Assembly (NCBI GenBank): GCA_013391845.1
Contig: CP058414.1
Span: 3,520,501-3,584,500 of the forward strand
Reading direction: 5' to 3'
Source of the DNA: Pseudoalteromonas shioyasakiensis
Lineage (GTDB): Bacteria; Pseudomonadota; Gammaproteobacteria; Enterobacterales; Alteromonadaceae
DNA length: 64,000 nucleotides
In this document: in pieces, positions 10,431 through 18,996 of the stretch
Layout of the letters: every line of letters begins with the position of its first letter
Numbering within the stretch: position 1 is the first letter of the stretch
Program-made: the position numbers and the translations under genes
The notes under the pieces: model-generated
The model's database searches: none
What the model saw: only the letters and a program-made list of their open reading frames with translations
What the model was told of the DNA's origin: nothing

Positions 10431-10787
10431 ATGACAACCCTTACATGCTCACGATGCAAAGCAACCCTTAACTGCCAAGCCGACAATATTAATGCCTGTT
10501 GGTGTAATGAGCTACCCAACATTTTACCACTCGATGAGACCGCAACAGAATGTTTATGCCGAGACTGTACTATAAATAAAATAAATTCATTTTTATCAGA
10601 ACTTTACCAAAAGCCTCTTGAACAGCAGCTTGCCTTTGCTAAGCCTTATTTTACTCAGGGTAACTTAATAGAAAACCTCGATTACACTATGCAAAACAAT
10701 TACATGGTATTTAGCCGCTGGTTCTTTTTAAAGCGCGGCCATTGCTGTAGTAATGGTTGTACGAACTGCCCTTATTCCGATAGCTAA
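10431..10787 (+). CDS. Cysteine-rich CWC plus DUF5522 protein
   Basis: 118 residues with two cysteine clusters. The N-terminal cluster (CSRCKATLNCQ...ACWC, then CLCRDC) is of the cysteine-rich CWC type. The C-terminal DUF5522-like cluster reads YMVFSRWFFLKRGHCCSNGC followed by a TNCPY ending. Both clusters look like metal sites, probably zinc, though an iron-sulfur cluster cannot be excluded. Such fused or paired domains are common in marine bacteria, and their function is unknown. Confidence 0.8.
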   Translation: MTTLTCSRCKATLNCQADNINACWCNELPNILPLDETATECLCRDCTINKINSFLSELYQKPLEQQLAFAKPYFTQGNLIENLDYTMQNNYMVFSRWFFLKRGHCCSNGCTNCPYSDS

Positions 10788-10840
10788 CACCTAAACAGAT
10801 TATTTATTCAATTATTTTGCATTTAATTGCAAATAACGCA

Positions 10841-10870
10841 TGGACGATGAGAATAAAAATACATTATAAT
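10841..10870 (+). promoter_or_regulatory. Possible sigma-70 promoter of the TonB-dependent receptor gene
   Basis: A perfect -10 TATAAT at 10865-10870 with a weak -35 (TGGACG, 10841-10846) 18 bases upstream, in an AT-rich leader about 100 bases before the start codon at 10969. Based on pattern only. Confidence 0.4.
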
Positions 10871-10968
10871 TGGATATAAATTCACTAAATCATCAATTTT
10901 TAAGCTTAAATTACTAGTAACGTCTATTTTTTGAGCATAAATTTACTGTAACTAACTCGGAATCTATC

Positions 10969-13401
10969 ATGAACACCTTTAAGCCTGCTCTACTTGCAAG
11001 TGCAATTTCTGCGGTTTTAATTAATAGCAATATGGCGTTTGCTGCTGAAGATGCTATCGAAGTTGATAAATCAATTGAAACTATCCAAATCACTGCAACA
11101 CGACGTGCAGGTTCTGTGCAAGATGCACCGCTTAATATCACAGCCCTAAATGGCGATGTAATTAGCGACCAAAACATTGGTGATCTTGAAGATGTCGCTC
11201 GTTGGGTACCCGGTTTAACAATTTCTGATCAAGGTGGTCGTGAAGGTTCTCCTATTATCGTTCGTGGCCTGAACACAAATACCTCTGACCGTATTTCTGA
11301 CAGTGGCACTGTGGCAACTTATGTTGGTGAAATTCCACTTAGCATTGATTTACGTTTGACTGATGTTGACCGTGTTGAAGTGTTAATTGGCCCACAAGGT
11401 ACACTATACGGAGCTGGTACTTTAGGTGGTGCAATCCGTTATTTATTAAAACAACCTGAGCTTGATATCACCGAAGGTAAAGTAACAGGCGATGTATTTA
11501 GCATCAACGAAAGTGACGGTACAGGCGGTGAGTTTGGCGTGGTATTCAATACTCCGCTAATTGAAGAAAAACTAGCCCTTCGTGCTAGCTTAAATTATTA
11601 CGATAACCCAGGTTACATTGACTACACTCACGTGGTTCTAGAACCTGGCGTATCAAACCCTAACCCTGATTTTTCAGACAGCAGCGATGTAAATGCCAAC
11701 TTAAAAAGCGTAAGCGATGTTAACGATGAGCAAATCACCACAGCACGTTTATCACTACGCTGGCTTGCCACCGAAGATGTTGATGCAACGCTAAACTACT
11801 TCTATCAAAAGCAAGAAAATGGCGGTAATTCGACGTCTCAATACGGCTCACTTGCAGATAGCAGTGCACTACAAGGTATCCCTGGAAAATACGAAAATGT
11901 AGCTCGTCTGCTTGAACCCGGTGAAGAAGAAAACGATTTATTAAGCTTAGAAGTAAAAGCAGATCTTGGTTTTGCTGAGCTGGTATCTGCATCTGGTTGG
12001 TCTAGCTATGAGCAATCTGGTCAGCGCGATCAAACTGATCTTCTTTACGATATTTGGTCAGGGTATGCCGACTTCCCTTCTTTTGTTGGCTACACGCACG
12101 ACACCTCAGATCGCGATACCTTTACGCAAGAGCTTCGTTTAGTTTCAAATAGCAGTAGCGCTTTTAACTGGATTGTAGGCGGCTTCTATAACAAAGTAGA
12201 AAGTCACTCAGATGATCGTGAGTACACGCCGGGTCTGACTGAGTACTGGGGTGGCGGTATTCCAAATGTTGAACAAGACCTTGAGTACATTCTAATTTCT
12301 GATAGCGAAACCACTGAAAAAGCACTTTTTGGTGAAATTGGCTACAGCATCACAGATCAACTTGATGTCACTGTTGGCGCTCGTTTTTATGAATACGATG
12401 TATCAACAACATCAGGCTCTGCAACGCCGCTTTATTCTGGTGACTTTGATTCACTAGATAATCTTGTTATGGAAAATGTAAGCGCAAGCGATAGCGGTAA
12501 CTTATTTAAGTTTAATGCTAATTACACATTTGATAATGGTGTGCTTGCTTACTTTACCGTAAGTGAAGGTTTCCGTATTGGTGGTGGTAACGGTATTGCT
12601 CCTTGCCCTGATGTATTACCTGAGCAACAAATTGTTTGTGCCCTGCCAAACGAAGAAGATTACAAACCAGATACAACGGTCAACTACGAGCTAGGCTTTA
12701 AGTCATCATGGTTACGTAACCGCCTACATTTCAATGCAGCGCTATTTAATGTTGATTGGAAAGATGCGCAAGTTGGTAGCAGTACAGTAAATGGCCAAGA
12801 GTTAATTACTTCGAATGCAGGCTCTGCTAATTCGAAAGGTGTCGAACTTTCTACTCGCGCAATGATTGGTGATAACTGGGCAGCTTATGCAACATACGCA
12901 TATGCAAAAGCCGAATTAACCGAAGATGCACCTTACTTATTTGGCGTATTAGGTGACGACTTAGCGCAGTACCAAAGCTACTATGATGGCGCTAAAGGCG
13001 ACCGTTTACCGGGTGCTCCTGAGCATCAATTCTCTTTTGGTCTTCGTTACGAGCAAGATATCCTAGGTGATAAACTATTAAGCGTAAACTACGGTATCAC
13101 AGCACAAAGCGATGTGATCACCAAAGTAGGCTTAAAAGCAGATGGCGAAGTATTACCAGGTTATGCACTAAGTAACTTATCTGCCAAAATTACTGGCGAT
13201 ATGTGGTCTGCAACCCTTTACGTAGACAACTTATTCGATAAGTACGCGTTCACTTCTGTACGTCGTGATAAGTCTTGGGCTGGTATGTCGCAATATGCTG
13301 AGCTTAACAAAGAGCTACCTGAGCTACAGCGTGTTTATGGTCACTACACCACCGCACCTCGTACAATCGGTATGAAGTTTAGCTACAACTTTGAGCTGTA
13401 A
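10969..13401 (+). CDS. TonB-dependent receptor
   Basis: 810 residues with a signal peptide ending at about residue 26 (NMAFAA). A TonB-box-like stretch IETIQITATRR precedes the plug domain (about 45-165), which contains APLNITAL, the signature GLTISDQGGREGSPIIVRGL and VEVLIGPQGTLYGAGTLGGAIRY. The barrel then runs to the C-terminus with TTVNYELGFKSSWLRNRL and the final LYVDNLFDKYAF...GMKFSYNFEL. The last residue is Leu rather than the usual aromatic, but Phe is three residues from the end. The substrate is unknown. The TPR-sulfotransferase gene follows immediately, behind a hairpin. Confidence 0.95.
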   Translation: MNTFKPALLASAISAVLINSNMAFAAEDAIEVDKSIETIQITATRRAGSVQDAPLNITALNGDVISDQNIGDLEDVARWVPGLTISDQGGREGSPIIVRGLNTNTSDRISDSGTVATYVGEIPLSIDLRLTDVDRVEVLIGPQGTLYGAGTLGGAIRYLLKQPELDITEGKVTGDVFSINESDGTGGEFGVVFNTPLIEEKLALRASLNYYDNPGYIDYTHVVLEPGVSNPNPDFSDSSDVNANLKSVSDVNDEQITTARLSLRWLATEDVDATLNYFYQKQENGGNSTSQYGSLADSSALQGIPGKYENVARLLEPGEEENDLLSLEVKADLGFAELVSASGWSSYEQSGQRDQTDLLYDIWSGYADFPSFVGYTHDTSDRDTFTQELRLVSNSSSAFNWIVGGFYNKVESHSDDREYTPGLTEYWGGGIPNVEQDLEYILISDSETTEKALFGEIGYSITDQLDVTVGARFYEYDVSTTSGSATPLYSGDFDSLDNLVMENVSASDSGNLFKFNANYTFDNGVLAYFTVSEGFRIGGGNGIAPCPDVLPEQQIVCALPNEEDYKPDTTVNYELGFKSSWLRNRLHFNAALFNVDWKDAQVGSSTVNGQELITSNAGSANSKGVELSTRAMIGDNWAAYATYAYAKAELTEDAPYLFGVLGDDLAQYQSYYDGAKGDRLPGAPEHQFSFGLRYEQDILGDKLLSVNYGITAQSDVITKVGLKADGEVLPGYALSNLSAKITGDMWSATLYVDNLFDKYAFTSVRRDKSWAGMSQYAELNKELPELQRVYGHYTTAPRTIGMKFSYNFEL

Positions 13402-13414
13402 TTAAATACTGAAT

Positions 13415-13445
13415 AAAAGCCTTGCCGCTTTTAGGCAAGGCTTTT
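13415..13445 (+). terminator. Hairpin between receptor and sulfotransferase genes
   Basis: A 12-bp perfect stem, AAAAGCCTTGCC (13415-13426) with GGCAAGGCTTTT (13434-13445). Only four Ts follow before AAGAT, and the next gene starts 11 bases later, so it may terminate only partially. Confidence 0.75.
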
Positions 13446-13456
13446 AAGATAATCTC

Positions 13457-14992
13457 ATGCTAAATACCCAACAAGCGCTTCGCGCTAATATCCAACAGTT
13501 GTTAGCCAACAAGCAACTACATGATGCACATCATCTACTTGTGCAGCGCCTAAAGCAAAATCCTGAAGACCACGTTTGTTACTTTTTACTGAGCGAAGTC
13601 AACACTGCAGCGGGCGATATCAACAAAGCCATTAAGCTGCTTGAAAAAGCGCTTAATTTAGCGCCTTTGCCGATATATCATTTAGCACTTGCCAAGCTGT
13701 ATGTACTGTTAGGTAAAGTAAGTAATGCGGCTGTGCATTATCAAGACGCTTTGCAAACAGCTGACTTTAGTGCCGCTGACTTTGATACACTAGCCAATAT
13801 TGCTAACCGTTTAGGGCATTATGAAGACGCCTTTAGCTTTCAAAAGTCGGCTTATAAACGCAATAAATATAACCCACAAATTAGCTATAATTTGGCGGTA
13901 TCATATAAAATTCACGGACTGTTTGATGAAGCAAAAAGTTTGCTACAGCAACTTACTACCCAGCAACCTAGCTTTTATCAAGCTCATTACTCACAGGCTG
14001 AACTAAATACTGATGTAGAGTCGAAGCTACAAATCCAGAAACTACAAACCTTGGCGAATAAAGAAAAAAGCATTATTGATCAACAAGTGTATTTTCATAG
14101 TCTTGCTCTTAATTATGAGCATCTTAATGACTACAAAAATGCATTTAAATACTTTGTACTAAGTAAGCAAGCCATAGCCTATAAACTTAATTATCAAGCC
14201 ACGCAACATCGCTATTTTTGTCAAAAGCTCATTACTCAAAGCACACAGCAAGTGCTTGAAAGTAGTGACTCTGAGTTCTCACCCGTTTTTGTTGTTGGCA
14301 TGCCCCGCTCTGGCACAACTTTAGTTGAAAAAATCCTTAATCAAAGTTCACAGCTGCAAGGGATTGGAGAATTAAACGATATAGCGCAATTGATACAACA
14401 CGCCACGCAATCGGCTCGAGTGATTGATAGCGAATTGCTTGATAAGGCATATGAATCTGAAGCGATAAAGACAGCGCTTGCTAACTATCAACAAAGAGCC
14501 CAGCTGCTCAGTGATGGCCTTAGAAGCTGTGATAAACAGCCATTTAACTTTTATTATATTGATTTTATATTAGCGGCATTTCCTAATGCTAAAATTGTTT
14601 GTATGCAGCGAGACTGGCACGATTGCAGTATCGCCAATTTTAGGCAGATGTATAGTCCGCAAAGTGTGTTTCATCACTACAGTTTTACTCTTGAAGATAT
14701 TGCCTCATTCCATCAAGATTACTCGGCATTAGTCAGTCACTTTGCCAACAAGTATCCTGAAAACGTTTTTTTACAAAGCTATGAGCAATTAGTGGCAGAG
14801 CCGATTAAGCAAACACAGAAGCTCTATGCTTTTTGTGATTTAAGCTGGCAGGAAAACTGCCTAACTTTTTATAAAAACAATGCGGCTTCAGCTACGGCGA
14901 GCAAAAAGCAAATTCGCCAGCCACTGAATAAAAACAGTATCGGCAGCTGGCAAAATTACGCTGAATTTATTGATGCGGACCTGTTTCAATAG
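13457..14992 (+). CDS. TPR-containing sulfotransferase family protein
   Basis: 511 residues. Residues 1-250 are helical repeats with TPR spacing (for example NKAIKLLEKALNLAPLPIYH and YEDAFSFQKSAYKRN). From about 275 comes a sulfotransferase domain starting with PVFVVGMPRSGTTLVEKIL (276-294), the PAPS 5'-phosphosulfate loop of the Sulfotransfer families. The expected reaction is transfer of sulfate from PAPS to an unknown acceptor. There is no signal peptide, so it is cytoplasmic. The start ATG is 11 bases after a hairpin and lacks a strong ribosome-binding site. Its 3' end overlaps the convergent sseA by 26 bases. Confidence 0.88.
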   Translation: MLNTQQALRANIQQLLANKQLHDAHHLLVQRLKQNPEDHVCYFLLSEVNTAAGDINKAIKLLEKALNLAPLPIYHLALAKLYVLLGKVSNAAVHYQDALQTADFSAADFDTLANIANRLGHYEDAFSFQKSAYKRNKYNPQISYNLAVSYKIHGLFDEAKSLLQQLTTQQPSFYQAHYSQAELNTDVESKLQIQKLQTLANKEKSIIDQQVYFHSLALNYEHLNDYKNAFKYFVLSKQAIAYKLNYQATQHRYFCQKLITQSTQQVLESSDSEFSPVFVVGMPRSGTTLVEKILNQSSQLQGIGELNDIAQLIQHATQSARVIDSELLDKAYESEAIKTALANYQQRAQLLSDGLRSCDKQPFNFYYIDFILAAFPNAKIVCMQRDWHDCSIANFRQMYSPQSVFHHYSFTLEDIASFHQDYSALVSHFANKYPENVFLQSYEQLVAEPIKQTQKLYAFCDLSWQENCLTFYKNNAASATASKKQIRQPLNKNSIGSWQNYAEFIDADLFQ

Positions 14993-15806
14993 GTAACTCG
15001 TGACGAGCGCCCCACTCACTCCATGAGCCATCGTAAACACGTAAGTTAGAGTAACCGCATTCATCGGCGCACAATGCAATTGCACAAGCTGTTACACCTG
15101 AACCACAGCTAAATTGCAACTGAGTATGATGCGCTGCAATATGTTGATCAAATAATATCTGCAACTCGCTAAGCGGTTTTAGCTCACCGTTATTTAGTAC
15201 ACTTGCAAGTGATAAACTGCGACTATTTGGAATATGCCCACTACGCATGCCTTCACGCGGCTCGGCCTGTTCACCTGTAAATCGCTCATAAGGGCGAGCA
15301 TCGAGTGTTAGTGTGCTTTGCTCATCAAGTGAGTTAAGTACTTGCTCAGCACTGATAAAGTAATTAACACGAGGGCTTGCAACAAAGTTGCCTTGACCAG
15401 AAGCAGCTGAATAGCTGGCTTGTGTTGCAAAGCCAAGTGCCTGCCACTTAGCTAAACCACCACTTAAAACCTTTACGTTATCAAAGCCCATTGCTTTAAA
15501 CATCCACCACGCACGCGCTGAACTGAATAAACCTTGGTCTTCATAAATCACAATCAGTGAGTCTTGATTAACCCCAGCACGCTGCATATGTTCTGTGAAC
15601 TGCTCGCTACTGCACATCATACTTGGTACAGGATTGCTGTTATCTGCCAGCGTCTTTTTGAAATCAAAACGCTGTGCATTAGGCAGCATAGCTTTAGGTG
15701 CGTATTCTCCCGGTAAACCAGGGCGTACCATTCCAGCATCAAAAATGATCAAATTATCATGGCTTAAATGCTCGTTAAGCCATTCTGGCGAGACTATGTT
15801 CTTCAT
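14967..15806 (-). CDS. sseA: 3-mercaptopyruvate sulfurtransferase
   Basis: Two rhodanese domains (about 1-130 and 150-279). The catalytic loop holds CGSGVTA (Cys234), the signature that separates mercaptopyruvate sulfurtransferases from thiosulfate sulfurtransferases (CRKGVT type). It transfers sulfur from 3-mercaptopyruvate to thiol acceptors or cyanide. 279 residues, normal length. Its ATG overlaps the stop of the upstream capsule-type gene as TAATG, so it is translated from the glycan operon message. A ribosome-binding site AAAGGAAAG precedes the start. Confidence 0.95.
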   Translation of the reverse strand: MKNIVSPEWLNEHLSHDNLIIFDAGMVRPGLPGEYAPKAMLPNAQRFDFKKTLADNSNPVPSMMCSSEQFTEHMQRAGVNQDSLIVIYEDQGLFSSARAWWMFKAMGFDNVKVLSGGLAKWQALGFATQASYSAASGQGNFVASPRVNYFISAEQVLNSLDEQSTLTLDARPYERFTGEQAEPREGMRSGHIPNSRSLSLASVLNNGELKPLSELQILFDQHIAAHHTQLQFSCGSGVTACAIALCADECGYSNLRVYDGSWSEWGARHELPIETGPHQ

Positions 15807-16969
15807 TAGCTTTCCTTTTGCGATAGCTGAGCGAATGTATCTTGTTGAGTTAAGCGCTTTTCAACCGCTTCAACATGCTCAGTTGTACATTCTTTCCAAA
15901 CACCGGGCAAGCAATACACATGCTTTAAGTAGGTAAAAAATTTATCTCTCAGAATACTGTTGGACTGCCAGCCATTTTGTAGTTTTTCTAAGCACTTAAT
16001 CAAAGTAGCTTGATCACTTGCGTGTAGTACAAGCTCATCAATGTTGTAACAAGCAAGCCCTAAGGTAAGCACTTTTTTATCAAGTAATAAAGATTCTAAG
16101 CCAACGGTCGAGTTAATAGTGATCACGGCTTCAGCGTTATTGATAAGTTCTCGAGTACAATTTCCGTTGGCAAAAACGGCAACATCATCTTTATCGTACA
16201 AGTGTTCATAGTGCTTATGCCATGAAGGATGTTCTTTAATAACAACTTTAAGTTCTGGATCATTTAACTTTTTTACGGCTGAAACAACAGCATCGTAATA
16301 CTCTTCCATTGACTTAAGCCAAGGTGAGTAACAAGCTATTTGTGTATCGTGTGGAACTTGAAATGGCACAAATAAGTATTTTTTTGGTAACTCAACTGCG
16401 TCAAATTTGCAGCGCTTTTTGTGATTCGCTCTAGGGATTAAATCAGGCGCAGAAAATGGCAACTTCCCTTGTGGATCAAAATTTAAATAGAATTGACTAT
16501 CTCGCGGTACAGAAGCCGCAAAGTTAATACCTTGAGGGTCTAAACTTGTTGTTCCGGGCAATAACCCATTTTCATAAAAGTAGGTAGTCACTCCTAGTGA
16601 TTTCGCAGCTATACAAACAGTAACATTCGGTAGTTTATTACCATTCCAAATGACTAACGCTTCAGGAGGTTCTGACTTCAATAAATCATAATACTTAGCG
16701 TACCGACATTGCTCTACAAACTGCATCACTTTAGAGTAAGCTTTGATAAGTAATGGGTTACACCAAAGATCATTTCGGGCTTGCTTACGTAGTAGTTGTT
16801 CCGAAATTATTTTACTAAAATCAATTTTAATCGCTTTGCTAAAGTATTTTAAAGCAGTTAACCTGAGGAAGCCCATACAGTGCACTTTACAATTTAAGGG
16901 GAGTTTCCTAATTAATTTTTTGTAATAGCGGGCGTGCACATTATTGCGAGAGATAAATAAAAAAGCCAT
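15806..16969 (-). CDS. KpsS-like capsule polysaccharide biosynthesis protein (putative Kdo transferase)
   Basis: 387 residues, no membrane segments. Family marks of the Capsule_synth (KpsS/KpsC, LipB-like) proteins are YFYENGLLPGTTSLDPQGIN with SVPRD, the KEHPSWHKHYE motif and the nucleotide-sugar motif TINSTVGLESLLLDKKV. KpsS-type enzymes add Kdo to a lipid acceptor at the base of group 2-type capsules. Here the neighbours upstream are phosphoglycerol-transfer genes, so the product may be a Kdo-linked phosphoglycerol glycan; that is inference. No export genes are present in the window. It is third in the operon, 51 bases after the cytidylyltransferase gene. Confidence 0.82.
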   Translation of the reverse strand: MAFLFISRNNVHARYYKKLIRKLPLNCKVHCMGFLRLTALKYFSKAIKIDFSKIISEQLLRKQARNDLWCNPLLIKAYSKVMQFVEQCRYAKYYDLLKSEPPEALVIWNGNKLPNVTVCIAAKSLGVTTYFYENGLLPGTTSLDPQGINFAASVPRDSQFYLNFDPQGKLPFSAPDLIPRANHKKRCKFDAVELPKKYLFVPFQVPHDTQIACYSPWLKSMEEYYDAVVSAVKKLNDPELKVVIKEHPSWHKHYEHLYDKDDVAVFANGNCTRELINNAEAVITINSTVGLESLLLDKKVLTLGLACYNIDELVLHASDQATLIKCLEKLQNGWQSNSILRDKFFTYLKHVYCLPGVWKECTTEHVEAVEKRLTQQDTFAQLSQKES

Positions 16970-17020
16970 ATACTGATCTTAGTTTAGATTGAACTTAAGC
17001 GCATACAGCTATTTTATTAA

Positions 17021-17428
17021 TTATAAATGACAGTTTGAAGGCTGCCTTACAACTTCTATTATTTCTGTTGTAGAGATAGAGGGAGTACGCTCTAAATAAA
17101 TCACATCACAAATTTGCTTAAATTGATCAAACCGACCAGCCCAATCATCCCCCATAACGAGCAAATGGGCTTGATGGTCTTTTATGTACTCACCTTTCAA
17201 TTCTAGAGAGTGCTCTACAAATACTTCGTCAACACACTTTAAAGAACTAATAATTTTCAGCCTATCAGCTTCACTGTATACAGGCTTTCGACCTTTCTTT
17301 GAGAAGTTTAGTTCATCAGAAGATACACCAACTATCAAATAATCTCCCAGTGCTTTAGCTCGCTCTAAAATATTGATATGTCCCACATGAAAAATATCAA
17401 ACGTGCCAAAAGTAATTACCCGTTTCAT
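17021..17428 (-). CDS. tagD: Glycerol-3-phosphate cytidylyltransferase family protein
   Basis: 135 residues. Matches the TagD family: TFDIFHVGH with the HxGH catalytic motif (14-17), GVSSDELN, the RKPVYSEADR segment and the C-terminal RTPSISTTEII signature. It makes CDP-glycerol from CTP and sn-glycerol 3-phosphate, the donor used by the glycerophosphotransferase encoded directly upstream. Its ATG overlaps the stop of that gene by four bases (ATGA), showing coupled expression. CDP-ethanolamine- or other CDP-alcohol-forming relatives exist, but the ISTT motif and the context favour CDP-glycerol. Confidence 0.88.
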   Translation of the reverse strand: MKRVITFGTFDIFHVGHINILERAKALGDYLIVGVSSDELNFSKKGRKPVYSEADRLKIISSLKCVDEVFVEHSLELKGEYIKDHQAHLLVMGDDWAGRFDQFKQICDVIYLERTPSISTTEIIEVVRQPSNCHL

Positions 17429-18492
17429 TGATGTTCCTCTAAATAAGAAACAATTCTCTTAGCAGAGTGACCATCCGTAAGACCTGCCAGTTTATAAACT
17501 ATTTCTTTTCTTTTTTCTTTAAATTCGGCAGATTCATTAAAACTTGAACTTAATAACTGCTTTAACTCTTTATAACTTTCAGCACGCGCACATAACTCAT
17601 TGAAGTATTTGATATCTTCATCCAATCGAGCTTTCAATCTATAAGAAAAAATACCTCTGTATGACCAACGCAGCTTGTAAAAATCACACCAGATAACAGG
17701 TTTTTCTAATGCTGCAAATTCAAAAATGGCTGACGATGCATCAGAAACCATAATATCAGCAAGTTCTAAAAAAGGAGTAAGATCAAAATCGAATTCATTT
17801 GCAAGGTAAACATTCTTAGCACTAGCCCACTTCTCAAGTTTTAGGCGTTGCTTTTTGTACTTCGGCTTAAATAAGCTAAAGAAATGAGGCTTAACGATAA
17901 TATTAAATTCATTAAAGTGCTCAGGGAAATCATCGCTAAAGCACTCTAAAGAGCTTGGATAAAAAGTAGGCGCATAGAGCAAAGTTTTCTTTGACGGATC
18001 TAAGCCGAGATTTTTGAGGTTAATGCTTTCAAGAGTCTGATTAAAAATAGGGTCTAACTTGGCGTAGCCACTATCAATAAAGTTGCCTTCAGGATAAAGC
18101 GTTTTTAAACGTTGAAGCCGGTGCTCTCCCTCAACAAACCGTACTGTCATCTTATTATTCGATACATCGTAATAGCATTGTTTTGGACCTATTCCATGTT
18201 GCATCAGTACAGTCTTTTTATTTAGATCCTCAGCGCCAGCAAATGTATTTCCAAACACAACCCAATCTGCATCTGAACTCTGATAAAATTCAAAGGTTTC
18301 TCTTGCACTTGTTAACCATTTTGCAACTATTGCATTTTCATAGATAAAGCCACGACATACACCAAGACTACGCTCATCTTGGTCTTCATAGAAAACCATC
18401 GAAACTTTGTGGCCTTTTTCCTTCAACTCCTTTAAAACAGGCAAATACTGTGGAATGTAATATAGATGTTGAACATCAAAATATAACTGCAT
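17425..18492 (-). CDS. CDP-glycerol glycerophosphotransferase family protein
   Basis: 355 residues. Resembles the Glyphos_transf family (TagB/TagF catalytic fold): VLMQHGIGPKQ, the motif LLYAPTFYPSS, the VKPHFFS motif and the C-terminal nucleotide-binding DIMVSDASSAIFEFAALEKP. It would transfer phosphoglycerol from CDP-glycerol to a glycan or lipid acceptor at the inner membrane. It is the first gene of an operon continuing through the cytidylyltransferase, the KpsS-like gene and sseA. Whether it polymerises or adds single units cannot be told; its length is closer to single-domain modification enzymes. Confidence 0.83.
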   Translation of the reverse strand: MQLYFDVQHLYYIPQYLPVLKELKEKGHKVSMVFYEDQDERSLGVCRGFIYENAIVAKWLTSARETFEFYQSSDADWVVFGNTFAGAEDLNKKTVLMQHGIGPKQCYYDVSNNKMTVRFVEGEHRLQRLKTLYPEGNFIDSGYAKLDPIFNQTLESINLKNLGLDPSKKTLLYAPTFYPSSLECFSDDFPEHFNEFNIIVKPHFFSLFKPKYKKQRLKLEKWASAKNVYLANEFDFDLTPFLELADIMVSDASSAIFEFAALEKPVIWCDFYKLRWSYRGIFSYRLKARLDEDIKYFNELCARAESYKELKQLLSSSFNESAEFKEKRKEIVYKLAGLTDGHSAKRIVSYLEEHQ

Positions 18493-18524
18493 TATTTACA
18501 ACTTAATAACTTCAACCAATAGCT

Positions 18525-18553
18525 ATTGTACATAAATTACATTTCTGTTTCAG
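18525..18553 (-). promoter_or_regulatory. Possible promoter of the phosphoglycerol glycan operon
   Basis: On the minus strand, -10 TACAAT (18530-18525) lies 17 bases from a weak -35 CTGAAA (18553-18548), about 30 bases upstream of the ATG at 18492. Based on pattern only. Confidence 0.4.
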
Positions 18554-18576
18554 CCCACAATTAAAGTTTGTTCTAG

Positions 18577-18996
18577 CTAGATATTAATTACCTCAGGGCG
18601 AAGTGGCGCAAGTCTGCTAAGGATTTTATTTTGTACCGTTTGCGAAACGTGTTGTTCATCCATCGCATTGATTAAAAGCTCTACCACACGGTTAAAGTCT
18701 TTTTTAGAAATATTCATTCCGGTGTGAATATCAACCATATTATCGCCTTCGTATTCACAAGGGCCATCGGTGACACTGCACAAATGAGTGATAAAGCCTT
18801 GGCGAAAATGCGCAACATTGGTTTGTTTAAAATAAGCTAAAATTTGTTCGTCACGGCCTATTTGATTGATAAAACTATCAACTAGTTTTTCGATCCCTTG
18901 TTCGCCATTTAGTTGCTGGTATAAGGTGCCGTTGTTGCTACTTGCACAGCCGACTAACATCACGGCAAATACAAACGTAAAAAATGTTTTCATCAT
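18577..18996 (-). CDS. Lipoprotein group 1 truncated haemoglobin
   Basis: 139 residues. The N-terminus MMKTFFTFVFAVMLVGCASS is a lipoprotein signal with lipobox LVGC, so the globin should be lipid-anchored in the envelope. The rest follows the group 1 truncated haemoglobin pattern (YQQLNGEQGIEKLVDSF..., ...GDNMVDIHTGMNISKKDFNRVV), with the proximal haem His in DIHTGM. At the B10 position, normally Tyr (FY), there is Ile (SFINQI), which should change ligand stabilisation. The start ATG 18996 overlaps the DUF3034 stop as TAATG and has AGGG eight bases upstream. Last gene of the cupredoxin/c-di-GMP operon. Confidence 0.82.
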   Translation of the reverse strand: MMKTFFTFVFAVMLVGCASSNNGTLYQQLNGEQGIEKLVDSFINQIGRDEQILAYFKQTNVAHFRQGFITHLCSVTDGPCEYEGDNMVDIHTGMNISKKDFNRVVELLINAMDEQHVSQTVQNKILSRLAPLRPEVINI

